This document shows positions 31,997 to 42,880 of a stretch of DNA of 64,000 bases, piece after piece (position 1 is the stretch's first letter; each line of letters starts with the position of its first letter). The stretch comes from Muscardinus avellanarius (Eukaryota; Chordata; Mammalia; Rodentia; Gliridae). The translations under genes were made by a program, and so were the position numbers. Location: contig OY726564.1 in the NCBI GenBank assembly GCA_963383645.1, positions 114,261,415-114,325,414 on the forward strand. Reading direction: 5' to 3'. The notes under the pieces are model-generated. The model saw only the letters and a list, made by a program, of their open reading frames with translations, was not told the origin of the DNA and ran no database searches.

Positions 31997-32352
31997 GAAG
32001 AATGGATACATGCATGTAATTAGGATGCTTACAGCTGGGAATGAGCCTACGCAAGCATCAGGGGGACCTTTGTTGAGCCCTCTACCTCTTGCAGGAAGAG
32101 AGCGCATGCGTGGTGGGCTTTTTGTGTCTTACTCTGTAAAGTCAAGAGTTTGCGTGCATGGTCGCTGAATTCTAAGCTCTGCATAAGACATCTGAGCTGA
32201 GCCTCAATGATGGCCTGATGCCTCAGCAAGATCTCTGAAGTTTGGACCCAGGAACTCTTTATAGTCCAGGCAGAAGTAGAGTAGAATCTTACAGGATGCG
32301 TACAAATGCACTGGGACAAGGTATGTTTGGCTGATTCGAAATCTGTAAGGTC

Positions 32353-32487
32353 ACCAGGCATGAGGGCACCTTCTTGTAGTCCCAGTACCTGGGAGGCTGA
32401 GATAGGACAATTGCATCCTCCAGGCCAGCCTCAGAAACTTAGTGAGGTTATCAGCAACTTAGTGAGACCCTGTTTCAAAGAAAACAG
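32353..32487 (+). mobile_element. B1-like SINE, left half only
   Basis: ACCAGGCATGAGGGCACCTT ... GTGAGACCCTGTTTCAAAG. No ID-like half follows; the LTR piece begins directly afterwards. Confidence 0.88.
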
Positions 32488-32488
32488 T

Positions 32489-32925
32489 TAATGCGGTTAG
32501 GTCACTAGAGTCGTAATCTCATCAGGTGGGGTGTGGACAGAGGGGTGAGTACCCGGGGGTGTGGCAGTGGGGGCTGTGCTTTCGTCTTTGCATCCCCTTG
32601 CTTGCTGGTTCTCTTGCTCTGGTCTCTGTGATGTGAGCAGAGCCCTCGCCCTCTCCCTCTCTCTGCTCTGGCCTCCATGATGTGAGAGCAGAGCCCTCGT
32701 CCTCTCCCTCTCTCTGCTCTGGTCTCCATGATATGAGAACAGAGCCCTTGCACTCTCCATTTCTCTGCTTTCCACCACCATGCCCTGAGCTCCACAGACC
32801 TGGCTTTACATGGACTGAACTCTGGAATCTCCAAAAACTGTCAGGAAATACATATTCCTTCTGCTAGGTAGTGGTCAATTGTTTGGAGTTATGGCAGTGG
32901 AAACACTGACCAGGACACCATCTTT
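32489..32925 (+). mobile_element. MaLR-like solo LTR fragment with internal triplication
   Basis: The piece carries ATCAGGTGGGGTGTGGACAG, CACCATGCCCTGAGCTCC and CTGAACTCTGGAATCTCC, in the order of a common rodent MaLR-type LTR (GGTGGGGTGTGGCTGGAGGA ... ACTGAGACCTCCGAAACC). Positions about 32614-32762 are three tandem copies of a 48-50-bp unit. Family name not fixed. Confidence 0.6.
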
Positions 32926-33030
32926 TCCCACCATTCTTATCTTACCTATTATTACTACAGATAAAAAGAATTTAAATAGTAAAAGTGAGAAACCTAATTT
33001 TAAAATCTAAAATGATTTATTACTTTTAAC

Positions 33031-33243
33031 CTTTTTTTGTGTGTGTGGTACTGGGAATGGAGCCCAGGGGCATTGTACCTCTGAGCTACTTCTGAGCCCT
33101 ATTTTTGGTCTTTTTATTTTTGAAACAGGGTCTCACAGAGTGTCAAAGAGCCTCGCTCAGCAGCTGAGGCTGTCCGCAAACCTCAATCCTAGGTCTCCAC
33201 CTCCCAAATGCTGGGATTACAAGCGTATGCCACCATGCCTGGC
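33031..33243 (-). mobile_element. B1-dID-type SINE
   Basis: GTGTGGTACTGGGAATGGAG, then AAACAGGGTCTCACAGAGTG, then GCGTATGCCACCATGCCTGGC. Confidence 0.94.
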
Positions 33244-33256
33244 CTACACTTGTTTT

Positions 33257-33282
33257 TAACACTTTTTAGTTAAAAAGTGTTA
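33257..33282. repeat. Near-perfect hairpin
   Basis: Arms AACACTTTTTA (33258-33268) and TAAAAAGTGTT (33271-33281), extended by one T/A pair, are separated by GT. A further TAACACTTTTC follows at 33287. Confidence 0.9.
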
Positions 33283-33709
33283 TCTTTAACACTTTTCAGG
33301 TCACAAACTCATTGCCTCTAACAATTCAGGTTCACTTTTGCACCCTATGAACCTGGTGCCATCTTGTCTCTGAAACTGAAGCACCAGAGTGACCTTCCCA
33401 ATCCCCCCATAGACACTGAAAAACAGAAACCAAAACACCAAGTCATCCTTTTGCCACCCACCCTTTCCTTTTTCCTGTCTTTCCTTTCGGGTGTCTTTTG
33501 CTCTTGGAAGCCCGAAGCCCAAATTATTTCCTTCAAAATTTGAAGGGTGAGATATAATGATCTTCTAACATTTATTAATATTAAGGTTGTCTTAGTCTTC
33601 ACTAACAATTGTTGCACTGGGTCCTTAAAAAGCAAAATTTATATTCTATATTGGGCCAAATGATGTAAAGTAGAAGTTCAACATGAATCTTAATCTATAT
33701 ACACACACT

Positions 33710-33830
33710 TGATTGGTGCATTATAGCCGCACGTCATAATGAACTTGAGAGTGACACCTTCGTATGCGCACACAGTACTTGATAAGCTTCTCCCTGAATC
33801 CCACCCAACTCCCTCCCCTTCCCCAATACA
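33710..33830 (-). mobile_element. L1 3'-UTR fragment (antisense)
   Basis: GGTGCATTATAGCCGCACGT, then CGTATGCGCACACAGTACTT, then CAACTCCCTCCCCTTCCCC. These resemble the antisense 3' end of squirrel-type L1 (TGCATTATA...ACATAATAG...CATACATGCACACA...). Diverged. Confidence 0.5.
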
Positions 33831-33989
33831 TGATATTGAGATTGGCATTGATAACTTTGTATATATACATGGGGTCAATTAAAGTATTCCTTTCCTCAAG
33901 TCCATTAATCTTGAACCACTACCTGATAATCTACCTTGTCCCACTTTGGGGTATGAAATATATTTCATTTGTTTAAAAGTAAAAAATCC

Positions 33990-34182
33990 AGGCATGGTGG
34001 TGCATACTTATAATACTAGTACTTGGGAGGCTGAGACAAGAAGATCTCAGGTTCAATGAAAGTCTCAGCAACTTAGCAAGGCCCTCAACAACCTAGCAAG
34101 GTCCTGTTTCAAAATAAAAAAATAAAAGGCTAGGAGTATAGCTCAGAGATAAAATACCTCTGGGCTCAATACCCAATAGCAG

Positions 34183-34183
<1 letters not shown>
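33990..34183 (+). mobile_element. B1-dID-type SINE
   Basis: CCAGGCATGGTGGTGCATAC ... GGGCTCAATACCCAATAGC, with a (TAAA)n tail at 34184-34220. Confidence 0.93.

Positions 34184-34220
<37 letters not shown>
34184..34220. repeat. (TAAA)n in a SINE tail
   Basis: Nine TAAA units at the end of the preceding SINE. Confidence 0.96.
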
Positions 34221-34221
<1 letters not shown>

Positions 34222-35525
34222 GTATTTTAAAACTTAGTTCCCTACATATTCTACTTCCCAAGCTGAAAACATCCCAGATTATTTTTCTCAGAAACTATAA
34301 TTCAAATAGGAAGTTGGAGGGCCAGGTTTTTACATAAATCTGCCATTTATCCTTCACAAAGGATTTCTGTATGAATGAGTTGGAAAATGTGAATAAAAGG
34401 CTTAAAAGGCCATGTTTGTTGGTCTAACGAGCACTGAGTAGGTTTATAAATTGCCTTTTAATATTTAGCAAGATTTTAACTCTGCCTTTGTATGTCCAAT
34501 AAAATAATCTGCTGAGTCCACAGCACTGCAGACAGAGGCCTGAGGTAAGGAAGGCCACCGTGACGTGCTGGCCAGGCACACGGTGTTGACAGGCCTTCAC
34601 GTCATGACCGAGGGACCGTCATGACAGTAACGAAGTGCCGTCGTTTGATGAGCGTTCGCTCGCTGTCCGACACTGGACTGTTTGGATGTCTCGAATCTCA
34701 CTGACAGCACAGGGGTTTGAAGTACAGTATCTATCCAAAGTATCTATCCCACCAGGCCGTTGAGAACGGGGAAGAGCAAGGTGGGAACCGTAATGCAGCT
34801 GTGGGTAGCTAACAAAGAGGCTTTGGGACTACAGGACAAAGTCGTTTCATCATCCTGAAGTCAACATAAGTCTAATGATATTGCCAGCATTAGATACTTT
34901 GGGATACGTTTGGGGGCACGAAGGAAAACAGAAAAGGAAGGAGGTGTGTAGACTGGCATTCCTGGTAGGACCTAGTGAGCCTGCGTCTTGCATTCTGCAT
35001 CCCTCACCCTGTGTCTAGCTAACATGTTCTCCCTTTTCCTGGATGGGGAGCATCTCAGCTCTACTAATCCATAGCCTGCTGAAAGAAGTTTGATTTGTCA
35101 AGTGAGACGATGAAATGTTGTTGCATTAATGAGAGTCGCATGCTGACTTTTCTTTGGTGCTAGTGATAACACTTAAAGAATTGAGAGTGAAGCAATGCTG
35201 CTAAAACCTGCAGGCCCAATGTCCACAGACAACCCTGCGCCCAGAGGTTATACCTTTGGCTTGGTTGCCTCTGCATTTCAGGCAAAAGTGAGCTAGCTTG
35301 TGGATGAGTGCTAGCACTCTGTTAACAAAAGGCAGATCATCCGTAGACTGTTAGAGAGCATCCCATTGGCTTTTGTGATTGGTTGGACAAAGAAGCATTA
35401 AATTGGCTGCATCACCACAACCAGGTACCACATATTACTAAGGTTGAAAAAAGAGAGCCGTAGGAAACAATTTAAAGACAGGCTTTATCTGACAACATGC
35501 CAATAAAGGTAGAAACTACTATTTT
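34221..35525. other. Upstream intergenic sequence with a CpG-dense patch
   Basis: Unique sequence without recognised repeats or genes. Around 34555-34695 about 14 CpGs are packed into about 140 bp, against an AT-rich background. This patch holds two copies of the palindrome GTCATGAC. Confidence 0.5.
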
Positions 35526-35542
35526 AAAAATATGAACAATAA

Positions 35543-35746
35543 GCCGGGCATGATGGCGCACGCTTGTAATCCCAGCATTCGGGAGGCTGAGACCGGAGGA
35601 TCGTGGTTCACGGACAGTCTCAGCTACTTAGTGAGGCCCTCTGCAACTCACTGAGACCCTGTTTAAAAATAAAGAATAAAAAATAGGGCTGGGGGTGTAG
35701 CTCGGAGGTCTGAATGCCTCTGGGTTCCATCCCCAGACCCTCAAAA

Positions 35747-35778
<32 letters not shown>
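35543..35778 (+). mobile_element. B1-dID-type SINE with a perfect 17-bp target duplication
   Basis: GCCGGGCATGATGGCGCACG ... GGGTTCCATCCCCAGACC with an (AAAT)n tail. The duplication aaaaatatgaacaataa is at 35526-35542 and 35779-35795. Confidence 0.97.
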
Positions 35779-35984
35779 AAAAATATGAACAATAAACCGA
35801 CTAATGGAGAATTAAAATTTACCATTCAAAAAACAATTGACTCTAAGCATAATTAAAATCATAATTACAAAGTATTTTAAAAATTGAGATAGGTTTCTGA
35901 TATAGAAGGCTAAGAAAAATCCAAAACCAAGAGAAAGAAAATCTCTACAGAATGAAGATCCCAAAAAAGTACCATGAAAATCAA

Positions 35985-36115
35985 CCTCCTCCTTCCCCTT
36001 ATTTTTCCTCTTCCTCTTCTTCTCCTCTTCCTCTTCCTCTTCCTCCTCTTCTTTATCCTCCTCCTCCTCCTCTTCCTCCTCCTTCTTTCCCTCTTCCTCT
36101 TCTTACCCTGTTCTT
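35985..36115. repeat. Pyrimidine-rich (CTTCCT)n imperfect repeat
   Basis: TCCTCTTCCTCTTCTTCTCC and related units over about 130 bp. On the opposite strand they give a spurious Lys/Arg-rich frame. Confidence 0.92.
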
Positions 36116-36596
36116 CATCTTTTCTCAATGCCATCAATGTTCTTAATTTTACTCCTGTTGGAATGAGTGTTTTTTGCACTCCTTCAGGGTTTGATTAATT
36201 TCTTCTCAGAATTTTTTTTCCAAAATTTTAGCTCTTCTCTCTACCATGATTATCTATTCCCATTCTCTCTAATCTCATTCTGGAATTTCTTTTAAACATG
36301 TATTAGAATTAGTAATTATATCCTTCTTGTCTTCTAACTTTTCCATTACATATCTCATTTTTATATGTTTGTCTTGTGCTTTGAATTATTTCCTCTGGTC
36401 TATTTCCAAAATTATTAGTTCTATCTTAGCAGAATCTGGTCTATTAATCTATTAAGTTACTTTATTTAAAATGTAAATAAAATTCAGTTGAATCTTTCAT
36501 ATGTTCCCTTGTTTTTCCTAATTTCGTTCACTTCTTTGTATGTCTTAGTAGTTTGAATATATTTATTGAACCCTTTTAAGATTAATTTAATTTCTT
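36116..36596. other. AT-rich intergenic sequence, no feature recognised
   Basis: T-rich sequence (TTTTCC, TTTATT motifs). It could be a decayed LINE, but I cannot assign it. Confidence 0.35.
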
Positions 36597-36612
36597 AAAG
36601 TACAAATTTTCT

Positions 36613-36925
36613 GCCGGGTGTGGTGGCACATGCTTGTAATCCCTGCGCTTGGGAGGCAGAGGATCACAGAGGTTTGAAGCCAGCCTCAGCTACTTAGTGA
36701 AGCTCTCAGTAATGTAGTAAGACCCTATTTCCAAATAAAGTGTAAAAATAGGTCTGGGAGTATAGCCCAGAGGTAGAAAAGCCTCTGGGTTCCACCCCCA
36801 GTACCACCAAAAAAAAAAAAAAAAAACAAGAGACCCTGTTTCCAAATAAAAATATAAAATAGGTCTGGGAGTGTAGCCCAGAGGTAGAAGGGCTTCCAGG
36901 AACCCCAGTACCACCAAAAAAAAAA
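36613..36925 (+). mobile_element. Composite SINE: full dimer plus an extra truncated copy
   Basis: A full B1-dID copy (36613-36809, with GGGTTCCACCCCCAGTACC) ends in an A-run. It is followed by a second, 5'-truncated piece (36828-36913, GAGACCCTGTTTCCAAATAA ... GGCTTCCAGGAACCCCAG) from the other subfamily. One 16-bp target duplication (aaagtacaaattttct, 36597-36612 and 36926-36941) encloses both. Confidence 0.93.
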
Positions 36926-37321
36926 AAAGTACAAATTTTCTTATTTGTGTATTCAATGAATTTCCTTTGAGATAGTTTGTTCATTGGTGATGTTTTTAAT
37001 TTTTGATGAGTAATTCTTAAAATAATCATTAAAATAGTGTATTTAAAAACAAAGCTTGAACAAAAATTTAGAACAAAATTAAAATTCAATAGAAAGAAAA
37101 AATATAGAGATGCATTTTAAATATAAGGCATATAACCAAACATTAGTGTTTACAGTATGACAGAGATTAAATTCATTATTCAGAGTTGGTCAGATAAGAT
37201 TTAAAGGAAAAATCCAGCATTGTGATACCATTAAAAGACACACTTAAAGCAAAATGATACCTGAGGAATAAAAAATAGCAGGACAGAAAAAATAGGAGGA
37301 AATAACTATTAATAGGAGAGA

Positions 37322-37522
37322 TTTTTTTTTTTTTTTTTTGGTGGTACTGGAGTTCCTGGAAACCCTTCTACCTCTGAGCTACACTCCCAGACACCTATTT
37401 TTTTATATTTGTATTTGGAAACAGGGTCTCTTAAGACAGCGCGGCTGGCTTCGGACCTGCGCCATCCTCCTGTCTCCGCCTCCCAAGCGCGGGGATGACA
37501 AGCGTGCGCCACCACGCCCAGC
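37322..37522 (-). mobile_element. B1-dID-type SINE, young subfamily
   Basis: T19 tail, GGTGGTACTGGAGTTCCTGG, AAGACAGCGCGGCTGGCTT and GCGTGCGCCACCACGCCCAGC. Target duplication aataggagaga at 37311-37321 and 37523-37533. Confidence 0.96.
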
Positions 37523-37533
37523 AATAGGAGAGA

Positions 37534-39074
37534 AATTTAAAAAGCCCCTGTTTTAGTCACATGGTAGAATACCATACAACAGCTATAACCAAACGGCCTC
37601 TCTATAACAAGATGTGTTCATATCTACGTTGGTCGATCTTTATATGCCTTAGTGCAGTTTTTGAAAGTAGTATTAAATATAAAAGATGTAGAGTACATAT
37701 CAGTATGGTAATGTTATATGGCACTTTAAAAATATATAAAACAATGTTGCTGAGTGTTGTTTATGAATTTATAGACCTGTAAGATTTAAAAATAAAGAAT
37801 TGACAGGTTTATACCAAATCCATGATAGTGGTTGCCTTTATAGAAGGAAGGAGGGAAATAGTAATGGAATAGAAGGCAAAGATAATTTCAACCTTATTAT
37901 TTTGCCAAAAAAGATGAGTGAAAAATGTAACAATAAATATGCTACTTAAAGAACATATTCTGGGTGCCAAGTATACCTGCATCTTACACATACACATTTC
38001 AAATCAGAAATGCAGCCAGTGCTGTATTTAGACCAAATCTATAGTCTTAAAGGGTCTTAACCACTGAACCATAAAGAATGACAACTATCTGTGCCTACAA
38101 GTAATTAGAAAACCAGGTAGATCTACAAAAGCATAATTTATATAATTTAATAATTTAGAAAAGAGAAAGAATAAATAAGGCCAAGAATTAGCTTTATGAA
38201 GGAACAAAACATGAAATAAAACACTAATTTGTTGTATTTAGTTTTACTAATAACCAATAACGACGACAAGAAACGGCAATCAAAATAACGGTCTTTCATC
38301 AGCATCTTCAACGTTGGTCAAGCACCGTTCTGTATTACAGCTACGAAAATCTTTGAAAGGGTTTAAAATGTACATGATCTGAAATTTCTAAATCTTTATA
38401 TTTAATTTAAAAAGGCACTGACTCATCTCTGCTCACCCTCTGAAGCGGAGGCACTTCCCTTTGATGAGACCATGCCTTGGGAAACTGTCCTGTGGCCTTG
38501 GGAAACGGGCCCATGAGTGGGCTTGGAAGCTTCTTGTTTGGGGACACCAGTGTGCTTTTTCCTCCACAGTAGTGATGCCACTTCCTCTGCTTTGTACTCA
38601 TGGAGTTACAGGAGGACAACCTCCATGCAGAGAAGAGCATATAACGGCCCTCGCCGCGGGCGCAGGGATGCTCTCCTAACGAATACTGCCTCCTTCCTGG
38701 GAAGCAGGGGACCTGCTGTGTTTGTCACTGTTTAGTTATTAGGCAATGTCTGGAGGTACCCAAGACCTTGAGTCCACACTTACCCTTTTATGGAGAAGAA
38801 AGCAAGTGCTATAACAGCTGTGTGCGTGTTTGTTTTCTTTGAGACAGATAGAGGCCAAGGAAACGACAAAAAAAAGTCTAAGCCACAGCTCCTTTTCCCT
38901 TATGTAAGAATTACAGAAGCAGGTGCATGATGCTTGTTTCTTCTGGGTATAAAATAAGGTCTTTGATTTTTCATATATAATCATTTATATTTCATTCAAA
39001 AGAGATGTGTTGACTGAGATTACTCCCACTACCTCTGAATAGGGAAGGCATTATTGCCTTGACAGGAACAGTCC
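37534..39074. other. Intergenic sequence, no feature recognised
   Basis: AT-rich, then moderate GC around 38.45-38.70 kb. No gene or repeat body could be assigned. Confidence 0.45.
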
Positions 39075-39480
39075 TATCTCAGTGAGAGCAGAGAAATTGG
39101 AACCCTTGCACAGTGTTGGTGGGAATGTAGGTTAGTATACCCATTATGGAAAGCAGTGTGGAGGTTCCTTGAAAAATAAAAAATGTGAATATTATACGAT
39201 CCAGAAATTCCATTTTTTGAAAAATAAAAAATGTGATTATCATATGGTCTAGCAATTCCAGCAAAGGATATAAAATCAGTATGTCAGTGAGTTAACTGGA
39301 TCCCCATGTACTCTATGGCATTGTTCACAATAGCCAAGACATGGAACCAACCCAAGTGTCTATCAGCAGTTCAATAAAGAAAATATGGCATAAGCTAATA
39401 GAGTATGATTTGGAATTAAAGGACTATCTTCATTTTAAAGAAAAAAATGTAAGGATCTATGCAAGACAGTAGAAGTGTGA
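39075..39480 (+). mobile_element. L1 ORF2 3'-end fragment
   Basis: TTGGAACCCTTGCACAGTGT, CACAATAGCCAAGACATGGA and ACCCAAGTGTCTATCAGCAG are classic L1 3'-end blocks, in order on the plus strand. A 48-bp tandem duplication lies at 39169-39264. It is truncated at both ends and not coding. Confidence 0.92.
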
Positions 39481-39562
39481 ATGTCAATAAATTTAGACAA
39501 AGAAGAAATGTAACTTCCCTACCGAGTCAATTTAATTCACATTTTAAGACTTTCAACTCACA

Positions 39563-39784
39563 GCCGGGCGTGGTGGCGCGCGCTTGTAATCCCCGCTCTT
39601 GGGAGGCTGAGACAGGAGGATCGCACAGGTTCGAAGCCAGCCTCAGCTACTTAGTGAGGCTTCCAGCAACTTAGTGACACCCTGTTTCCAAATAAAATAT
39701 AAAAAAGGTCTGGGAGTATATCCCAGAGGTAGAAGGCCTCTGGGTTCCATCCCCAGTACCACCAAAAACAAAACAAAACAAAAA
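39563..39784 (+). mobile_element. B1-dID-type SINE, young copy
   Basis: GCCGGGCGTGGTGGCGCGCG ... GGGTTCCATCCCCAGTACC with a CAAAA tail. Target duplication aagactttcaactcaca (39546-39562) versus aagactttccactcaca (39785-39801), one mismatch. Confidence 0.96.
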
Positions 39785-40132
39785 AAGACTTTCCACTCAC
39801 AAGGTAAAAACCGTAAACGTCTGTCGTTCCTGGACGTCTCCATACTGGGTTATACCATAGTTATCAGATTTGGGGATGGTCATCTCTTCCTTAAATTTTC
39901 TGCCACTGTTAACAACCACTGGGATGTCTGCTGTCTGCCTGGTCCTCAGGTACCGGCAGGTTCCTGCCGCCTCTATACCTGTTTGGAGCACAGAACTCTT
40001 CTGGGTGAAATTGCCTGGACTCCTACTCACCCGAGCATTGAGAAGACAACTCTTCTTGAAGGTCTTAGCTGGCTGCAGGTATCTTCTGTCCTGAGAGCTC
40101 AGAGATCTGCCTTCACTTTCCTTTTGAGGGCT

Positions 40133-40226
40133 TTTTTTTTTCTTTTGTCTTTTTGGAACTGGGAATTGAACCCAGAGCATCACACCTGCAAGGCAGGCGC
40201 TTTGCCACTGAGCTACATTCCAGGCC
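40133..40226 (-). mobile_element. ID-type SINE (monomer)
   Basis: T-rich tail, then GGAACTGGGAATTGAACCCA, then GCAAGGCAGGCGCTTTGCCA and TGAGCTACATTCCAGGCCC. This is the reverse complement of an ID core with its A and B boxes. The full ID length shows it is not the shortened dimer half. Confidence 0.9.
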
Positions 40227-40664
40227 CGTGTCTTTTCTTCCATCTCCCTGGCTCAAAGGGGTGGTGTGATTTTCAGCCTAGGGGAAATTTTGCTTCATCT
40301 GAGATTTCAATTTTACTCTCTTCTATGTTGTGGGTGGAGATGGGGTTTGTTATTCTTAATCTCTGATGAGGAAAAAATACCTGGGTATTTGGGTAGGATC
40401 TGAAAAGTATCTAATTCACTGTGCAGAAATTATGGGCCTCATGATGCTTCACTTCTAAAGGTATTGAGGCATCTAATTCTACTGCTCAGCAATATTCTAG
40501 GATATGGGTATTGATTCATCACATGGCCATGTGAACCATATAAGAACCCTGAGCAGCAGCTCCCTGTAGTCTCATGACCAAGGTGCCATCCTTACCTGAG
40601 TTAATGCAATGTCTTTGCAACGGATGGGTTTTGTGGCCATTTCAATGCCAAGTTGTCTTGGTCA

Positions 40665-40820
40665 ACATTCTCATGGTTTTAATACAAAACAGCTGGCCAC
40701 ACAAATCAGAGGAAAGAAGATTTACTTGCTTACAGTTTTTGGAGATTTAGGGGTTCATTCTATGTGAGGAGGCTGTGGTCTACAGAGCTCAGGGCATTAT
40801 AGCAGGAAGGAATGAGAGAA

Positions 40821-40884
<64 letters not shown>

Positions 40885-41130
40885 CAGAGATCCAGCTAGC
40901 AAAGTTATTAAAAAACAAAAGCACAGTCCCTAAGGTACAGTCTCTAAGGCAACGCCCCCAGGGACCCAGCTTCTCCAGCCATACCCCACCAGCCTAGGTT
41001 ACCACCCAGTAAATCTACTACAGTGAACTTATCCACTAATGAAATTAGAACCTTCATGACTTAAATACATCAACTCTGATCATTAATACATGGGCTCTTC
41101 GGGGACAGTTTAAATCTAACCATTACACAA
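40665..41130 (-). mobile_element. MaLR-like LTR (antisense) containing a (GA)n
   Basis: The complement reads GGTTTAGATTTAAACTGTCC at 41130, then GGTGGGGTATGGCTGGAGAA, matching the start of the same LTR family as 32489-32925 and 49398-49795. Its distal part carries the (GA)n at 40822-40881. Confidence 0.65.
40822..40881. repeat. (GA)n microsatellite
   Basis: About 60 bp of GA units inside the antisense LTR. Confidence 0.97.
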
Positions 41131-42737
41131 GTCAGACACCCAAGCATTAAAAGAGCAGTTTATATTTTCCCTGTCTTATTCCCAATATTCATCATAAGCA
41201 GGGTAATTTGGAAATTTCTTGATTATCTGCTCAAGTTACTACTACTGAAGTTTGATTTCTTCCTGGTGCTATCAAATTTAGCCCGAGCACTTCTGCTCCT
41301 GGATTATTCTCAGCCATGGCTGGGCAAGCTGAGCTCCACTGTCTGCCACGCACGCTGGAATGCGCAGCTCACAATGATTTCCAGACATGCCAGTCCCCTT
41401 CCTGTCGGGCCGTCACCTCGCCGCACGACCTTTACCAAGCCACTTCTCAATGCTCTGCTGTACAGAACATCAGGTTGTAATTATGATGATCTCTCTCTTC
41501 GAAATGTGATGAGAAGCTATTCATAACAAAGACTGTAAAAATTGCCAACACAGCAAGAGAAGTAGATATTAAATGTATGAAAAATTCTAAATTAAATATC
41601 CATTTCCTCTGTGGCTCCACGTGTCTTAAAGTCTATCTGTAAAGACAGCAGGAGCAAGAAGGCCTGATGAGGCCCTTCTGCTAATGCTAGCCACCAAATG
41701 CATATTTCACTGACCCCAAATATAGCCTTGATTTTCAGATAAATGATCTCTGCATGAGGGAGGGTTATCGTCTCATTGTTTTCTTCTAAAGCACACGATG
41801 CTTTTTTTTCTTTCCCAAGAAACCTGAGGTCACTCAGTTGATTTTAAATACAATGCTATTCGGTGCCAGACACATGACATGTTCTGGTTGCCGTCTGGAC
41901 TTCAGTCTGGGATCATGTTCCCTTCATTCCCCAATATGCCTTCCAAACACTTGTGAGTGTACCGGAGGCCAGAGGGCTTAAAGGTGAGACCAGGTCAGGC
42001 TGGCACCTACTCTGCAGGACTTGGGGACAGAGGCATCCTTCAGAGCGAGCGGTGGGAGCAGCGATTGACAGGGTGCTGGCATGGCCCAAGGCCAGCGGAA
42101 GGACAGCGGGGGAGACGTGAGCTGCGTGATTCATTTCTGCGAGTTTCTGTCTGTCTTCCTTCTGCAGCCTGGCTCGGCTGCTGGTGTGGACACTGAGGTA
42201 TTGCTGACCAGTGCCAGAGTCACAGGAGCATCCCGCTGTGCCTTTGGTCTTCCCATGTGACTGCATTTCCTGAACCGTCTTGTTGCTGTGTGTGCTCACG
42301 TGTGCACACGCAAACCTTCTGGCAGGGCTCCCAGGAGCGCTAGTGCTAGGATGAGGCCTCTATCAGTACGCGCAGAGCGTGATATTGATCACCTTGGCTC
42401 AAAGCCAGACGCCTCGTCCTTCCCTGCACACAATGGCACAGGTCCACAAGCCACCCCAGTGACAGCCCGCCTTGCTTCTTCCTGCAGAGCAGAGTTGGTT
42501 TTGGGAGGCCTTAGAAAACATTGCTTAAAAATGGAACTTCATGCTTGGCCAACTATGGGCAGGAATTTGGTTCCCTGACTGTCTGTGGTACGTTCTATAT
42601 TTAGTTTCATGACACTTTCTGATTATCAGTGGAGTGGGAAAATTGATGTCACTCATAAGGTTTGTTTATTTCCATGTTTTTTTGCACAATTTTCTCTTTA
42701 GTACTAATTTGAGTCAATCCATGATTTATTTACTTAG
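41131..42737. other. Intergenic sequence, no feature recognised
   Basis: Unique sequence of moderate GC. Overlapping frames at 41913-42299 show no recognisable domain. Confidence 0.45.
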
Positions 42738-42880
42738 TGATGCTGGGGATTGAATTCAGGGGCATTCTACTCTGAGCTACATCCCTAGTCTTATTTTATT
42801 ACAGAGCCTTACTGCACACTGGCCCTCTGTCTCGGCCTCCCAAGTATGAGGATTTCAGGTGTGCACCATTATGTCCAGCC
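42738..42880 (-). mobile_element. B1-dID-type SINE with internal deletion
   Basis: GATGCTGGGGATTGAATTCA, then ACAGAGCCTTACTGCACACT, then GTGCACCATTATGTCCAGCC. About 60 bp of the left half is missing. Confidence 0.88.

Noticed and set aside
35910..36179. Lys/Arg-rich protein-like frame
   Set aside because: Translation of the pyrimidine-rich microsatellite on the opposite strand.
39674..40366. 230-residue open frame, the longest in the window
   Set aside because: It starts inside a SINE, crosses its A-rich tail and includes an antisense ID element. No domain, no splice or promoter evidence.
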